The notes below the pieces were generated by a model. The model worked only from the letters and a program-made list of their open reading frames with translations. It ran no database searches and was not told where the DNA came from. Positions 1 through 7,931 of a stretch of 41,689 nt of DNA are shown piece after piece. The DNA comes from an uncultured bacterium. GTDB taxonomy: Bacteria > Bacillota_I > Bacilli_A > RFN20 > CAG-826. The DNA lies in the NCBI GenBank assembly GCA_949293255.1, contig CASFCL010000012.1, positions 1 through 41,689 of the forward strand, read 5' to 3'. A program made the translations under genes and the position numbers. Each line of letters begins with the position of its first letter. Position 1 is the first letter of the stretch.

Positions 1-90
1 TTAGACTATTTATTACTCATAAATAGTTATTTTTATATGCACTTTTTTCAAAGTTGCAAATTTATTAATTTTTTACTTGATTTTGAATAG

Positions 91-183
91 TTAGCCTCCC
101 TATACTAACAAGATGCTAGCAAATTCAAAAATTTACCAAAAAATTTAGATTTTTTAAAAATATTTAAGAAAACATATAGTTTT
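91..183 (+). repeat. Dispersed intergenic repeat, copy 1
   Basis: This copy keeps the repeat core: a CCTCC block, then TACTAACAAGAT, a short variable inverted repeat (TGCTAGCA here) and TTCAAAAATTTACCAAA. It shares a right-hand extension (about 150-183, AAATATTTAAGAAAACATAT) with copy 3. It lies upstream of the LemA-like gene. Unlike copies 2 and 3 it has no ATG after the GGAGG on the opposite strand, so the micro-ORF is absent here. Confidence 0.7.
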
Positions 184-300
184 ATCTATTTTGTAGAAAT
201 TTATTGTCTTTTTGTCCATTAAATAATAAAGATTTCAAAACATATAAATTAATTTTTAACTTGTTAAATTTAAATAATATATATTTAATATTAAAAGGCT

Positions 301-849
301 ATGTTTTTAATTTGTTTATTAGATCAAGTTTGGATAAATGTAATTGCTGCTGTATCAGTAGTAGTTTTTGTTTATTTAGTTGTCATTATTTTATCTTTCT
401 TTTTTATGGGCTCATTTCATAAAAAATTAAAAAATTCTAAAGAAACAATTGATGTTTTAATATACCAAAAAGCCCAAATAATTAATAAGCTAATTGACTT
501 AATTATTGATAGATCAAAACGGGATGAAAAAATAGAAAACTTTAAAAATAACTTAGATTTGCAGGGTTTTACAATCGTAGATAAGGAAAAAATAACAAGT
601 TATTGGTCTTTTTTAAATGAATTATATAAGATTGTTGTCCTTTCTTTTTCTGATAATGTTAATGAAGAAAAAGATGAAAGAACCATAAAAATATTACTTA
701 TGGGATTAGGTGAAATTGATAGTAAATATAATGAACAATTCCAACTTTATAATACCTATATTGAAGGATTTAATTACTGGAATAATTTCTTTTCTACAAG
801 ATGGATTAAAAGACTCTTTAGAATTAAAAATAGAGAGACATTGAAGTAA
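301..849 (+). CDS. LemA-like membrane protein
   Basis: A 182-residue protein with one strongly hydrophobic N-terminal segment (about residues 12-38), followed by a mostly helical, charged soluble part. The spacing D-V-L-x-x-Q-K...I-x-K-L-x-x-L after the membrane segment and the late Y-N-x-x-x-x-x-F-N motif near residues 153-163 resemble the LemA family, whose members are about 185 residues with one N-terminal anchor. Their function is not well established. The start is uncertain: a GG lies only 2-3 bases before the ATG, and an in-frame stop at 292-294 prevents a much longer protein. A weak hairpin follows, so it is probably transcribed alone. The family call rests on pattern and length by eye. 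Confidence 0.6.
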   Translation: MFLICLLDQVWINVIAAVSVVVFVYLVVIILSFFFMGSFHKKLKNSKETIDVLIYQKAQIINKLIDLIIDRSKRDEKIENFKNNLDLQGFTIVDKEKITSYWSFLNELYKIVVLSFSDNVNEEKDERTIKILLMGLGEIDSKYNEQFQLYNTYIEGFNYWNNFFSTRWIKRLFRIKNRETLK

Positions 850-864
850 ATCTTTACAAATAAT

Positions 865-890
865 AGTTAACTTTTCTAAAAGTTAATTCT
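865..890 (+). terminator. Weak hairpin after the LemA-like gene
   Basis: An inverted repeat of about 10 bp (TTAACTTT ... AAAGTTAA with a 4-base loop) lies 16 bases after the stop codon. The following tract (TTCTTATAT) is only partly T-rich, so termination may be inefficient. Confidence 0.4.
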
Positions 891-935
891 TATATAAAAT
901 ATTAAAGGAAATTTTTGAAAATAAAGGAGCAAAAT

Positions 936-2630
936 ATGAAATTTGAAGAATATCCATTAAGAGTACCAAATGTAAAAAGAATCGAAAAAAAGATTGAAGG
1001 CTTTATTGAAGATTTAAATAATGCCACATGTAAAGAAGATGCAATTAAAGTATTAAAGAAATTCTTTAAATTAAATGATGATCTTTCAACTGATTTTAAT
1101 GTCATCATGATTAGAAATACTATTGATACAAGAGATCCTGTCTATGAAAAAGCTATGGAAAAATTAGACGAAGGAATGCCTTTAATTACCTCTATATCAA
1201 ATAGATTCGTCAAAGAATTATTAAATTCAAAATATATCGATGACTTAAAAGAAAAATTTGGTGCACATTTATTTAATATGTATGAAAATTCTTTAAGATG
1301 CTTCGATGATGCAATTATTGAAGAAAAAGTTGAAGAAAATAAATTAGTCACTCAATACCAAAAATTAATGGCAACTGCCAAAATTGAATATAAAGGTGAA
1401 ACTTTAAATTTATCACAACTTGGAAAATACCTTTCAAGTAAAGATAAAGAAGAAAGATATCAAGCAGCCAAACTTTATTACGGATTCATTGAAGAACACG
1501 ATAAAGAATTTGGTGACATTTATGATCGCTTAGTTAAGTTAAGAGATCAAATGGCCAAAAAACTTGGATTTAAAAATTTTGTTGAACTTGGATATTTAAA
1601 TTTAGGCAGACTTGATTACGATGCTTCAATGGTTAAAGAATACCGTAGACAAATTGAAGAAGTTGTTGTTCCTGTCGTTAGTAAACTTAGAAAAAGACAA
1701 GCAAGAAGAAACGACATCAAAAATCCTAATTTCTTAGATTACAATGTTGATTTTAAATCAGGAAACGCAAAACCAATCGGCAATAGTGAATTTTTAGTTT
1801 CTAAAGCTAGTGAAATGTATCACGATATGTCAAAAGAATCAGGTGAATTCTTTGATTTCATGGTTGATAACCATTTAATGGATTTAGATGCTAAAGAAGG
1901 CAAAAGTGGAGGCGGATATATGACTTATATGCCTCGTTATAAAGCACCTTTCATCTTCTCAAATAGTAATGGAACTAGCCAAGATGTTGACACATTAACT
2001 CATGAAGTTGGTCACGCTTTCCAAGGTTATTTATCAGGAGCAATTAAAGTACCAGATTATCGTGCACCTGGGTTAGAAGCATGTGAAGTTCATTCAATGT
2101 CGATGGAATTCTTTGCTTATCCATATATGGAATTATTCTTTGGTGATCAAGCAGAAAAATATAGATTCTCTCACCTTGATGGTGCAATCTCGTTCCTTCC
2201 TTATGGGGTTGAAGTTGATGAATTCCAAACATGGGTTTATGAACATCCAGAAGCAACTCACGATGAAAGATGTGCATTTTGGAGAGAACTTGATAAGAAA
2301 TATCGTCCTTGGATTAAATATGGCGACTTCAAATATTTAGATAAAGGAACAATTTGGATTAGACAATCTCATATTTTTGCTTCACCATTCTATTATATTG
2401 ATTACACTCTTGCTCAAGTACTTGCTCTTCAATTTAAATGTGAAATGGATAAAAATAAGGAAAAAGCTTGGAAACAATATCTTAAACTCCTTAAACTTGG
2501 TGGAAAATATCCATTTAGAGAATTACTTGAAAAAGCTCATTTAAGAAATCCATTTATTGATGGAAATGTTAAGAAAGTCATTAAGCCTCAAGAGAAGTTA
2601 CTTAACGGAATTGATGACACAAAGTTTTAA
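936..2630 (+). CDS. M3 family zinc oligoendopeptidase (PepF-like)
   Basis: A cytoplasmic metallopeptidase of 564 residues that would trim short peptides, for example those brought in by peptide transporters. The zinc motif HEVGH lies at about residues 356-360 and the third ligand is the glutamate of A-C-E-V-H at about residue 384, the spacing expected for M3 peptidases. The length fits the roughly 560-570 residue M3 oligoendopeptidase group. There is no signal peptide. I chose the ATG at 936 because AAAGGAG (923-929) sits 6-7 bases upstream; an in-frame TTG at 915 precedes that site and would add seven residues. A good terminator follows 30 bases after the stop. Highly confident in the family; the exact peptide preference cannot be read. 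Confidence 0.95.
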   Translation: MKFEEYPLRVPNVKRIEKKIEGFIEDLNNATCKEDAIKVLKKFFKLNDDLSTDFNVIMIRNTIDTRDPVYEKAMEKLDEGMPLITSISNRFVKELLNSKYIDDLKEKFGAHLFNMYENSLRCFDDAIIEEKVEENKLVTQYQKLMATAKIEYKGETLNLSQLGKYLSSKDKEERYQAAKLYYGFIEEHDKEFGDIYDRLVKLRDQMAKKLGFKNFVELGYLNLGRLDYDASMVKEYRRQIEEVVVPVVSKLRKRQARRNDIKNPNFLDYNVDFKSGNAKPIGNSEFLVSKASEMYHDMSKESGEFFDFMVDNHLMDLDAKEGKSGGGYMTYMPRYKAPFIFSNSNGTSQDVDTLTHEVGHAFQGYLSGAIKVPDYRAPGLEACEVHSMSMEFFAYPYMELFFGDQAEKYRFSHLDGAISFLPYGVEVDEFQTWVYEHPEATHDERCAFWRELDKKYRPWIKYGDFKYLDKGTIWIRQSHIFASPFYYIDYTLAQVLALQFKCEMDKNKEKAWKQYLKLLKLGGKYPFRELLEKAHLRNPFIDGNVKKVIKPQEKLLNGIDDTKF

Positions 2631-2660
2631 TAAGAAAGTCTAAAAATTAAATTCAACAAG

Positions 2661-2695
2661 CGGCATAGAACAAAAAACTATGTCGTTTTTGTTTC
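2661..2695 (+). terminator. Rho-independent terminator of the M3 peptidase gene
   Basis: Stem CGGCATAG / CTATGTCG (one G-U pair) with a 9-base loop, followed by TTTTTGTTTC. It is placed 30 bases after the stop codon. Confidence 0.75.
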
Positions 2696-2715
2696 TATAT
2701 TTTTAATGTCTTTAT

Positions 2716-2754
2716 TTATGGAAACCACAAAAATATAAGTTTTAATATAAGCAT
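2716..2754 (-). CDS. Possible 12-codon micro-ORF in repeat copy 2
   Basis: On the minus strand a consensus AAAGGAGGT stands 8 bases before an ATG that opens a 12-codon frame, MLILKLIFLWFP, ending in TAA. The same arrangement recurs in repeat copy 3 with one amino-acid change (W to Y) and one silent change. The peptide is hydrophobic with one lysine. It could be a leader peptide, a tiny membrane peptide or an accident of the repeat. No function is assigned. Confidence 0.25.
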   Translation of the reverse strand: MLILKLIFLWFP

Positions 2755-2813
2755 TAATTTTACCTCCTTTACTAACAAGATTGCTTGAATTTCAAAAATT
2801 TACCAAAAAAATT
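2727..2813 (+). repeat. Dispersed intergenic repeat, copy 2
   Basis: Identical to copy 3 over about 57 bases on the left (from ACAAAAATATAAG through ACTAACAAGATTG), then a variable hairpin tip (ATT-GCTTG-AAT) and the conserved TTTCAAAAATTTACCAAA. It lacks the right-hand extension seen in copies 1 and 3. It lies between the M3 peptidase terminator and the next operon. Confidence 0.8.
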
Positions 2814-2996
2814 GATTTTTTTGACAGTGTAATAATAAAATTTTTTTCCGTCATTTTTGCATAACCCTATCATTTTTTAGCGCAGACTTACGTTTTTGAT
2901 ACTTTAGAACCATTAATTTCAAATTATGATTTTTGGCATACTTTTTTCATAATTATTTAAGTGATATATTAATTATAAAGATAGGGAAAATTTAAA

Positions 2997-3221
2997 ATGA
3001 AGTTGTTTGAATATGCTGTTCCAAGTACAAGTAATTACTATTTAACTACATATTTATTTTATGAGATTAATTTTGCATCTTCGCATGGTACACATCTTTT
3101 TGATTACTATATTGATATAACTTTTGATTGCGTTTTCAACTTTTCATATTATGGAATAAATGGAGATTCTTCGCCAGATTCACATGATTTGTCGTTTTTC
3201 GTTTATTATGATGAGGATTAA
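2997..3221 (+). CDS. Small protein heading an ABC transporter operon
   Basis: A 74-residue protein rich in Tyr, Phe and Asp, with no clear signal peptide or membrane helix. By eye its second half (Y-L-F-Y-E-I-N ... F-D-Y-Y-I-D-I-T-F) aligns with the C-terminal end of the 288-residue secreted protein at 39078-39944 (Y-L-F-E-L-N ... F-D-L-H-L-D-F-M). Both genes stand directly before a pair of fused ATPase-permease ABC genes, which strengthens the match. It ends 3 bases before the next ATG, so translation is likely coupled. AGGG lies upstream of its start, and an in-frame TAG at 2982-2984 rules out a longer N-terminus. It may be the remnant of a larger secreted protein or a short relative of it. 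Confidence 0.55.
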   Translation: MKLFEYAVPSTSNYYLTTYLFYEINFASSHGTHLFDYYIDITFDCVFNFSYYGINGDSSPDSHDLSFFVYYDED

Positions 3222-3224
3222 TAT

Positions 3225-5135
3225 ATGAAATTAGAATTAAATATAAATAATTTAACATTTGGTAGTAGAACTATTTTAAAAAACTGTAATTTTGAATTTA
3301 CTTTCCCTGGATTATATTTATTCAAAGGAAAAAACGGTAGTGGAAAATCAACAACCTTATCTATCCTATCAGGTAACTTTCATAACTATATTGGTCAATT
3401 TTTTTTAAATAACCAAAAAATAACAAAAAGAAATTGCAATGATTATATTGATAAATACGTTACTTTTATTCCTCAAGACTCAATAGTTTTAGAAAATTTA
3501 ACATGTTTAGAAAACGTAGTTTACCCTTATGTTAAAAAAGACAAAAAAAGAGCAAAAGAAATTTTGATTAATTTAGGTCTTGAAAATGTTATTAAATCAG
3601 AAGCTAGCGTTTTATCTAGTGGCGAAAAACAAAGACTTGCTTTTGCAAGAGCACTTTACATCGATAAACCAATTATTTTAATTGATGAAATTACATCGAA
3701 CCTTGATTTCGATAGCACAAAAATTATTAAAAGTTATATAAACATTTTAGCAAAAGATCATCTTATAATTTTTGCAACACATGAGAATATAGATAATCTT
3801 GATAGTTATTGTTTATACGATTTTGATACAGAAAACATTGTAAAAACAGAATATTTTTTTGAAAAAGAAGAAAAACATTACAATGTTAAAAAAATAAAGA
3901 ATAATAGTTATTTTAGAAATATTGCTAAAAGAATCAACGAAGATAAATGGTATTTATTAGTGTCTTCTATAGTTAACACCATATTAGCTTTTTTCGTTAT
4001 TTTATTTGGCTGTTTTTTCATATCGTCTTCGTTAGATAACATAGAGTCTATTAACTATACAAATTATATAAATTCATCTCCTTCATATATGCTGCGTATG
4101 CCGCTAAATGAAGCGTATGAATTATTTGAAGATGATGAAATTTATTTAGTTGAAGACACAAGTTTATATAGAGGTGAGAGAGGAATTGCTGCTGCGGGCG
4201 TTTTAATGACTCAAAACATAAGAGAGTTAACGCTTGTTAGCGGGCGATATCCTGAAAGTGGTCAAGAGTGTTTATTATCTAAAATTTCGTATGACGATTT
4301 AATTAAAAGATATGGAGAAGAAAGGGTTTTAGGGAACCGTTTTCTATTCGGAAAATTTACGATTGTTGGCACTTATCAAAATGAAAACCCAGATTTAGTC
4401 AAAACACTTTACATAGACAATTTTGATGAAGATAAAATTTTAGAGATTGATCAAAATCATTTTACAAGAATTAGTTATTCATTCATGGTTGAAAACGCAT
4501 TTATTTCGCGAGAGTTTTTTAATATTGATAAAACAAGTAGCGAAGTTAGAACGTTTTTAGTAAGAGCAAACGAAACCTCAAAAGGAAAAATTTCAAAAGA
4601 TATGTTGGCCGAGTTTTTGCATCTTTCTGAGTCTTACAATCCTGCTTATAATACGGAAGGTATAAAATATAATCCTATTTCAACTGATGCAAATCATATG
4701 AGACCATTTATGGTTAGTGATGTTGTTACTGGCGTTCAATTATTTTTTGCTTTTATGATATTGACGGTTTTGTTTAACGTTATATTTTTAATTATCTATT
4801 TTGTTAGAAAATATAACTTTTTACTTATTTTAAGAGTATTAGGAGACTCAAGAAAAAATCAAATTTTAACGACTTTAACGACACTTTTTGGATATTTTGC
4901 TATTTCTTTTGGGTTAGCTATGTTGCTAGGGCTATTGGTCCCATGTTTAATGAATGTATACTTTAATAATGTAATACTTTTTTCTTCCGTTTTTGAATAT
5001 ATAATCTATTATGCTGAAGGCTTCCTTTATACTTTTTATATCTGTTTAGGAACGCTAGCAGTATCTTTATTTATGGTCTTAATCTTGTCACCTAAGAATA
5101 TTTCTAAAAGATTATATCAAATAAAAAGGAAGTAA
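3225..5135 (+). CDS. ABC transporter, fused ATPase and FtsX/MacB-like permease (first of pair)
   Basis: A 636-residue membrane transporter subunit. Residues 1-210 form an ABC ATPase: Walker A G-K-N-G-S-G-K-S-T, signature L-S-S-G-E-K-Q-R, Walker B I-I-L-I-D-E, and a switch histidine in F-A-T-H-E. A membrane segment follows at about 240-268, then an extracellular domain of about 230 residues, then three hydrophobic segments near 503-530, 550-577 and 590-625. This is the four-helix layout of MacB/FtsX permeases, which move substrates at the outer membrane face rather than importing sugars. The next gene starts 1 base after its stop, so the two probably form a heterodimer. With the small upstream protein the context suggests export, processing or self-protection; the substrate is unknown. 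Confidence 0.85.
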   Translation: MKLELNINNLTFGSRTILKNCNFEFTFPGLYLFKGKNGSGKSTTLSILSGNFHNYIGQFFLNNQKITKRNCNDYIDKYVTFIPQDSIVLENLTCLENVVYPYVKKDKKRAKEILINLGLENVIKSEASVLSSGEKQRLAFARALYIDKPIILIDEITSNLDFDSTKIIKSYINILAKDHLIIFATHENIDNLDSYCLYDFDTENIVKTEYFFEKEEKHYNVKKIKNNSYFRNIAKRINEDKWYLLVSSIVNTILAFFVILFGCFFISSSLDNIESINYTNYINSSPSYMLRMPLNEAYELFEDDEIYLVEDTSLYRGERGIAAAGVLMTQNIRELTLVSGRYPESGQECLLSKISYDDLIKRYGEERVLGNRFLFGKFTIVGTYQNENPDLVKTLYIDNFDEDKILEIDQNHFTRISYSFMVENAFISREFFNIDKTSSEVRTFLVRANETSKGKISKDMLAEFLHLSESYNPAYNTEGIKYNPISTDANHMRPFMVSDVVTGVQLFFAFMILTVLFNVIFLIIYFVRKYNFLLILRVLGDSRKNQILTTLTTLFGYFAISFGLAMLLGLLVPCLMNVYFNNVILFSSVFEYIIYYAEGFLYTFYICLGTLAVSLFMVLILSPKNISKRLYQIKRK

Positions 5136-5136
5136 A

Positions 5137-7194
5137 ATGAAAGTTGAAAATTTAACTAAATCCTATAATGGGCGTACATTATTTAAAGATTTAAATTTTG
5201 AAATTTCTTCAGGTCTTTTGTTGATACAAGGAAAAAGCGGTTCAGGTAAATCTACATTACTAAAGATTTTAAGAGGAATTGAATCTCAAGATGATGGAAA
5301 AGTAATTATTTCTCATAAAGAAAGAGAATTTTCTTATTGTGGACAAGATGTTACCTTAATTTTTGAATATTCTTTAAGAGAAAATTTTAAATTTATTTTT
5401 GATAAATTAGATCTTGATAAAAGATTAAATGAATTAATTAGTTATTTTGATTTTGATAGATTTGTGGATGCACCAATATATTCTTTAAGTGGTGGAGAAA
5501 GACAAAAAGCAGAATTAATTATAGCTTTATATCGAGAAGTAAATACTTATTATTTTGATGAACCATTTTCTTCAATTGATGTAGATACAAAAGATAAGTT
5601 AATCGTTTATCTTAATAAATTATCTTTGAATCATTTAGTAATTGTAATTAATCATGATGTTACTTTAAGTGAACTAAAGATTTCAATGAAATTAACTTTT
5701 AATGAAAATGATGTAGAAAAAGAAATAATTGATGAACAAAATGATTTAGATAAAAATAATGAAATAGAAATAAAGCAGTATAACAAAAATGGATTTAAAT
5801 TTTCTTTTTTAACTTTCTTTAAAATAAATAAGTCATTTTTAATCTTTGAAACAATACTTATCTTAATTACTTTACTTTGTTTTACCTCATTAATTTGTAG
5901 TTTAGATTTCAATACACATGAAGATAAATATCTAACAGCCTTAAAAGCGGGACCATTTGATTATCATCCATATAGATTTTCAGATTTTAATCAATACGGA
6001 TATTTAGATATTCCTAAAGGGGAAGAAGTTAATAGTGGTTTACTAGCTGGACCTTATAGCAATCAAAATGCATATTTTTTTGATTTTTGTGAAACTGACA
6101 GAATTTATTTTTATAAAAACTTAGAAGATGAATATCCTTTGTTTGATTCAAATAATGCTAACTACATTACTATTAATAATAATCAATATCCTGTCACTTT
6201 TTTAAGTGATATTCATTCAGAAGTTTTTGATATAATTCCTTCTTTTGAACTTATCGATCAAATTAGAGATCGATTCGATAAAGAAACATCTGTCGTTTTA
6301 ACTTCAAAAAATATAGTGGATTCGATTTTAAAGTATGAAGTTAAAACTTGCTATGATGAAATTATTTTCCCTCTTGATAGATCTTTAGATATACATATTG
6401 GATATAAAAGTGCCTTCGATGATGATGTAAATGTTAGATTTATTGATAGTAGTAGAGAAGACCCTTATTATGTTGCTCTTCCAAGAAGTTTATATAGTGA
6501 AATAACATTCATTAGAGGAACTCAAGGAAATCATCGTTATATGTTTGAAGTTAGTGAGTTTATTGATGGAGATACTGCTTTAATTTCTGTTGATGTTGTT
6601 AAAGCATTGTTATTAAGAGATGTTGATAAAACGTATTTTTTAATATCAAGTGATGATTATATTTCAAATTTATTCAAAACTTATGACAATTTATATATTT
6701 ACGATGTCATTAGACCATGGGGCAGAGCATTTATGGATGCTCTTATGATGTTTTCTTTAATTGGGTTTATATTTTTCTTTATTGTAACAACTATTTATAC
6801 ATTCTTTGGAAGTAAAACAATTAAAAGAAGTTATCAAGATTTAAAGAAAGCTTTCTTAAACAATAATTTAGATGTAAGTGATTTAGATGGTGGATATCGA
6901 ATTGGTATTGTTTCTTTATTAGGTGCAGCTTTAGTATTTATTGTTATTCTTTATTCCACAGTAGGAATATATCTAAGTAACTTTTTATTAATGTATGATA
7001 ATAGAACTAACTTCTTTGTTGAAGGAACTTATTATTACTCTAAACTCCCTACTAATGATTACTATGAATATTTAAAATCACCAATATATTTCCTTGGGTT
7101 TAATAATTTATTCCTTCTATGTTTTGTTATTATCATTATCTTTATATATTTACTCTCTAAAATAATAATAAGAGATAAAAAGATTAAGAATTAA
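5137..7194 (+). CDS. ABC transporter, fused ATPase and FtsX/MacB-like permease (second of pair)
   Basis: A 685-residue partner of the preceding transporter. Its ATPase (about 1-195) has Walker A G-K-S-G-S-G-K-S-T, signature L-S-G-G-E-R-Q-K, Walker B Y-Y-F-D-E-P and switch histidine V-I-N-H-D. A first membrane segment at about 236-256 is followed by roughly 270 extracellular residues and three hydrophobic segments near 530-553, 590-612 and 655-678. AAAAGGAAG lies just before the ATG, inside the last codons of the previous gene, which argues for translational coupling. It is the last gene of the unit, and repeat copy 3 lies just downstream. Confidence 0.85.
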   Translation: MKVENLTKSYNGRTLFKDLNFEISSGLLLIQGKSGSGKSTLLKILRGIESQDDGKVIISHKEREFSYCGQDVTLIFEYSLRENFKFIFDKLDLDKRLNELISYFDFDRFVDAPIYSLSGGERQKAELIIALYREVNTYYFDEPFSSIDVDTKDKLIVYLNKLSLNHLVIVINHDVTLSELKISMKLTFNENDVEKEIIDEQNDLDKNNEIEIKQYNKNGFKFSFLTFFKINKSFLIFETILILITLLCFTSLICSLDFNTHEDKYLTALKAGPFDYHPYRFSDFNQYGYLDIPKGEEVNSGLLAGPYSNQNAYFFDFCETDRIYFYKNLEDEYPLFDSNNANYITINNNQYPVTFLSDIHSEVFDIIPSFELIDQIRDRFDKETSVVLTSKNIVDSILKYEVKTCYDEIIFPLDRSLDIHIGYKSAFDDDVNVRFIDSSREDPYYVALPRSLYSEITFIRGTQGNHRYMFEVSEFIDGDTALISVDVVKALLLRDVDKTYFLISSDDYISNLFKTYDNLYIYDVIRPWGRAFMDALMMFSLIGFIFFFIVTTIYTFFGSKTIKRSYQDLKKAFLNNNLDVSDLDGGYRIGIVSLLGAALVFIVILYSTVGIYLSNFLLMYDNRTNFFVEGTYYYSKLPTNDYYEYLKSPIYFLGFNNLFLLCFVIIIIFIYLLSKIIIRDKKIKN

Positions 7195-7236
7195 GTTTTT
7201 TCTTTTAAAGTTTCATATGTAATTTAATTTCCTCAT

Positions 7237-7275
7237 TTAAGGAAAATACAAAAATATAAGTTTTAATATAAGCAT
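7237..7275 (-). CDS. Possible 12-codon micro-ORF in repeat copy 3
   Basis: The minus strand reads AAGGAGGT, an 8-base gap, then ATG and a 12-codon frame, MLILKLIFLYFP, ending in TAA. It differs from the copy-2 frame by W to Y and a silent proline change (CCA/CCT), with start, stop and ribosome binding site kept. Expression is unproven. Confidence 0.25.
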   Translation of the reverse strand: MLILKLIFLYFP

Positions 7276-7374
7276 TAATTTTACCTCCTTTACTAACAAG
7301 ATTGTCGCAATTTCAAAAATTTACCAAATTATTTTTATTTTTTTTTAAAATATTTAAGAAAACATATTGTTTTT
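7248..7374 (+). repeat. Dispersed intergenic repeat, copy 3 (most complete)
   Basis: This copy has both the left arm shared with copy 2 and the right arm shared with copy 1 (AAAATATTTAAGAAAACATAT), so it shows the full unit of about 125 bases. The hairpin tip reads ATTG-TCG-CAAT. It lies 54 bases after the second ABC gene. Confidence 0.8.
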
Positions 7375-7811
7375 TACTATTTTTATATGAATACATAAAT
7401 TATTTAAAAAGAAAATATATCAATTGATATAGTAATTTTTTCTTTTATGAATTTAGATATTATTGATCAATATTTTTAAAAAGATTTATATTTTCTTTTT
7501 ATAGATATTTTATATATTAAGTTTATTTATTGTTTCTATCTTTAACTTTTTAAACATATCTAATATCAAAATATAAAAAGGAAAAATAATTAGGTTTAGC
7601 AAGGAATTTAAATATATATATAAAGGATATATTGATATATTTCCTTTTAAAATATCTATAACAACATATAAAAATAAAGTAATAATCTTTCATTTAGATA
7701 TAGAAACTTTAATATATCAATCTATATTAATTTAATCTAAAAATTATTAACCTTAAATAAAATCAGTTATTAATTTGAAATCAAATTTGATAGAATAATA
7801 GAAAATGAAGG
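7375..7811. other. Very AT-rich intergenic region
   Basis: No open frame with a credible start, no RNA gene and no repeat seen elsewhere in the window. It is nearly all A and T with many short TATATA-type tracts. It may hold promoter elements for the exported-protein operon that begins at 7932, but no single promoter stands out. Confidence 0.4.
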
Positions 7812-7885
7812 AAAGACTAATAGTACAAGAAAATTATTTAAAATTAGTTGTTAACTTAAATAATTGTTCTTTTGTTAGTCTTTTT
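7812..7885 (+). promoter_or_regulatory. Leader hairpin upstream of the exported-protein operon
   Basis: A long imperfect inverted repeat: AAAGACTAA (7812-7820) pairs with TTAGTCTTT (7875-7883) and the arms continue through TTATTTAA / TTAAATAA. A T-rich tract follows at 7881-7890. It looks like an intrinsic terminator placed about 46 bases before the start codon at 7932, so it may act as an attenuator or end an unseen upstream transcript. Confidence 0.4.
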
Positions 7886-7892
7886 ATTTTCT

Positions 7893-7906
7893 TTGATTTA
7901 AATCAA
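7893..7906. promoter_or_regulatory. Perfect 14-bp palindrome before the start at 7932
   Basis: TTGATTTAAATCAA is a perfect palindrome 25 bases before the start codon, between the leader hairpin and the GGAGG ribosome binding site. It could be an operator, or chance in AT-rich DNA. Confidence 0.25.
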
Positions 7907-7931
7907 TAAGAACAATGTGGAGGACTATTAA

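Noticed and set aside
204-422. Overlapping 72-codon frame at the start of the LemA-like gene
   Set aside because: It lies in a different frame of the same DNA, has no binding site and reads as low-complexity sequence; the 301-849 frame has the membrane-protein pattern.
915-935. TTG start for the M3 peptidase
   Set aside because: The AAAGGAG binding site lies inside this stretch and serves the ATG at 936.
2997-7194. Lactococcin-972-type bacteriocin locus
   Set aside because: The small protein lacks the usual signal peptide and glycine/tryptophan pattern of that family, and the transporters are ATPase-permease fusions rather than separate subunits.
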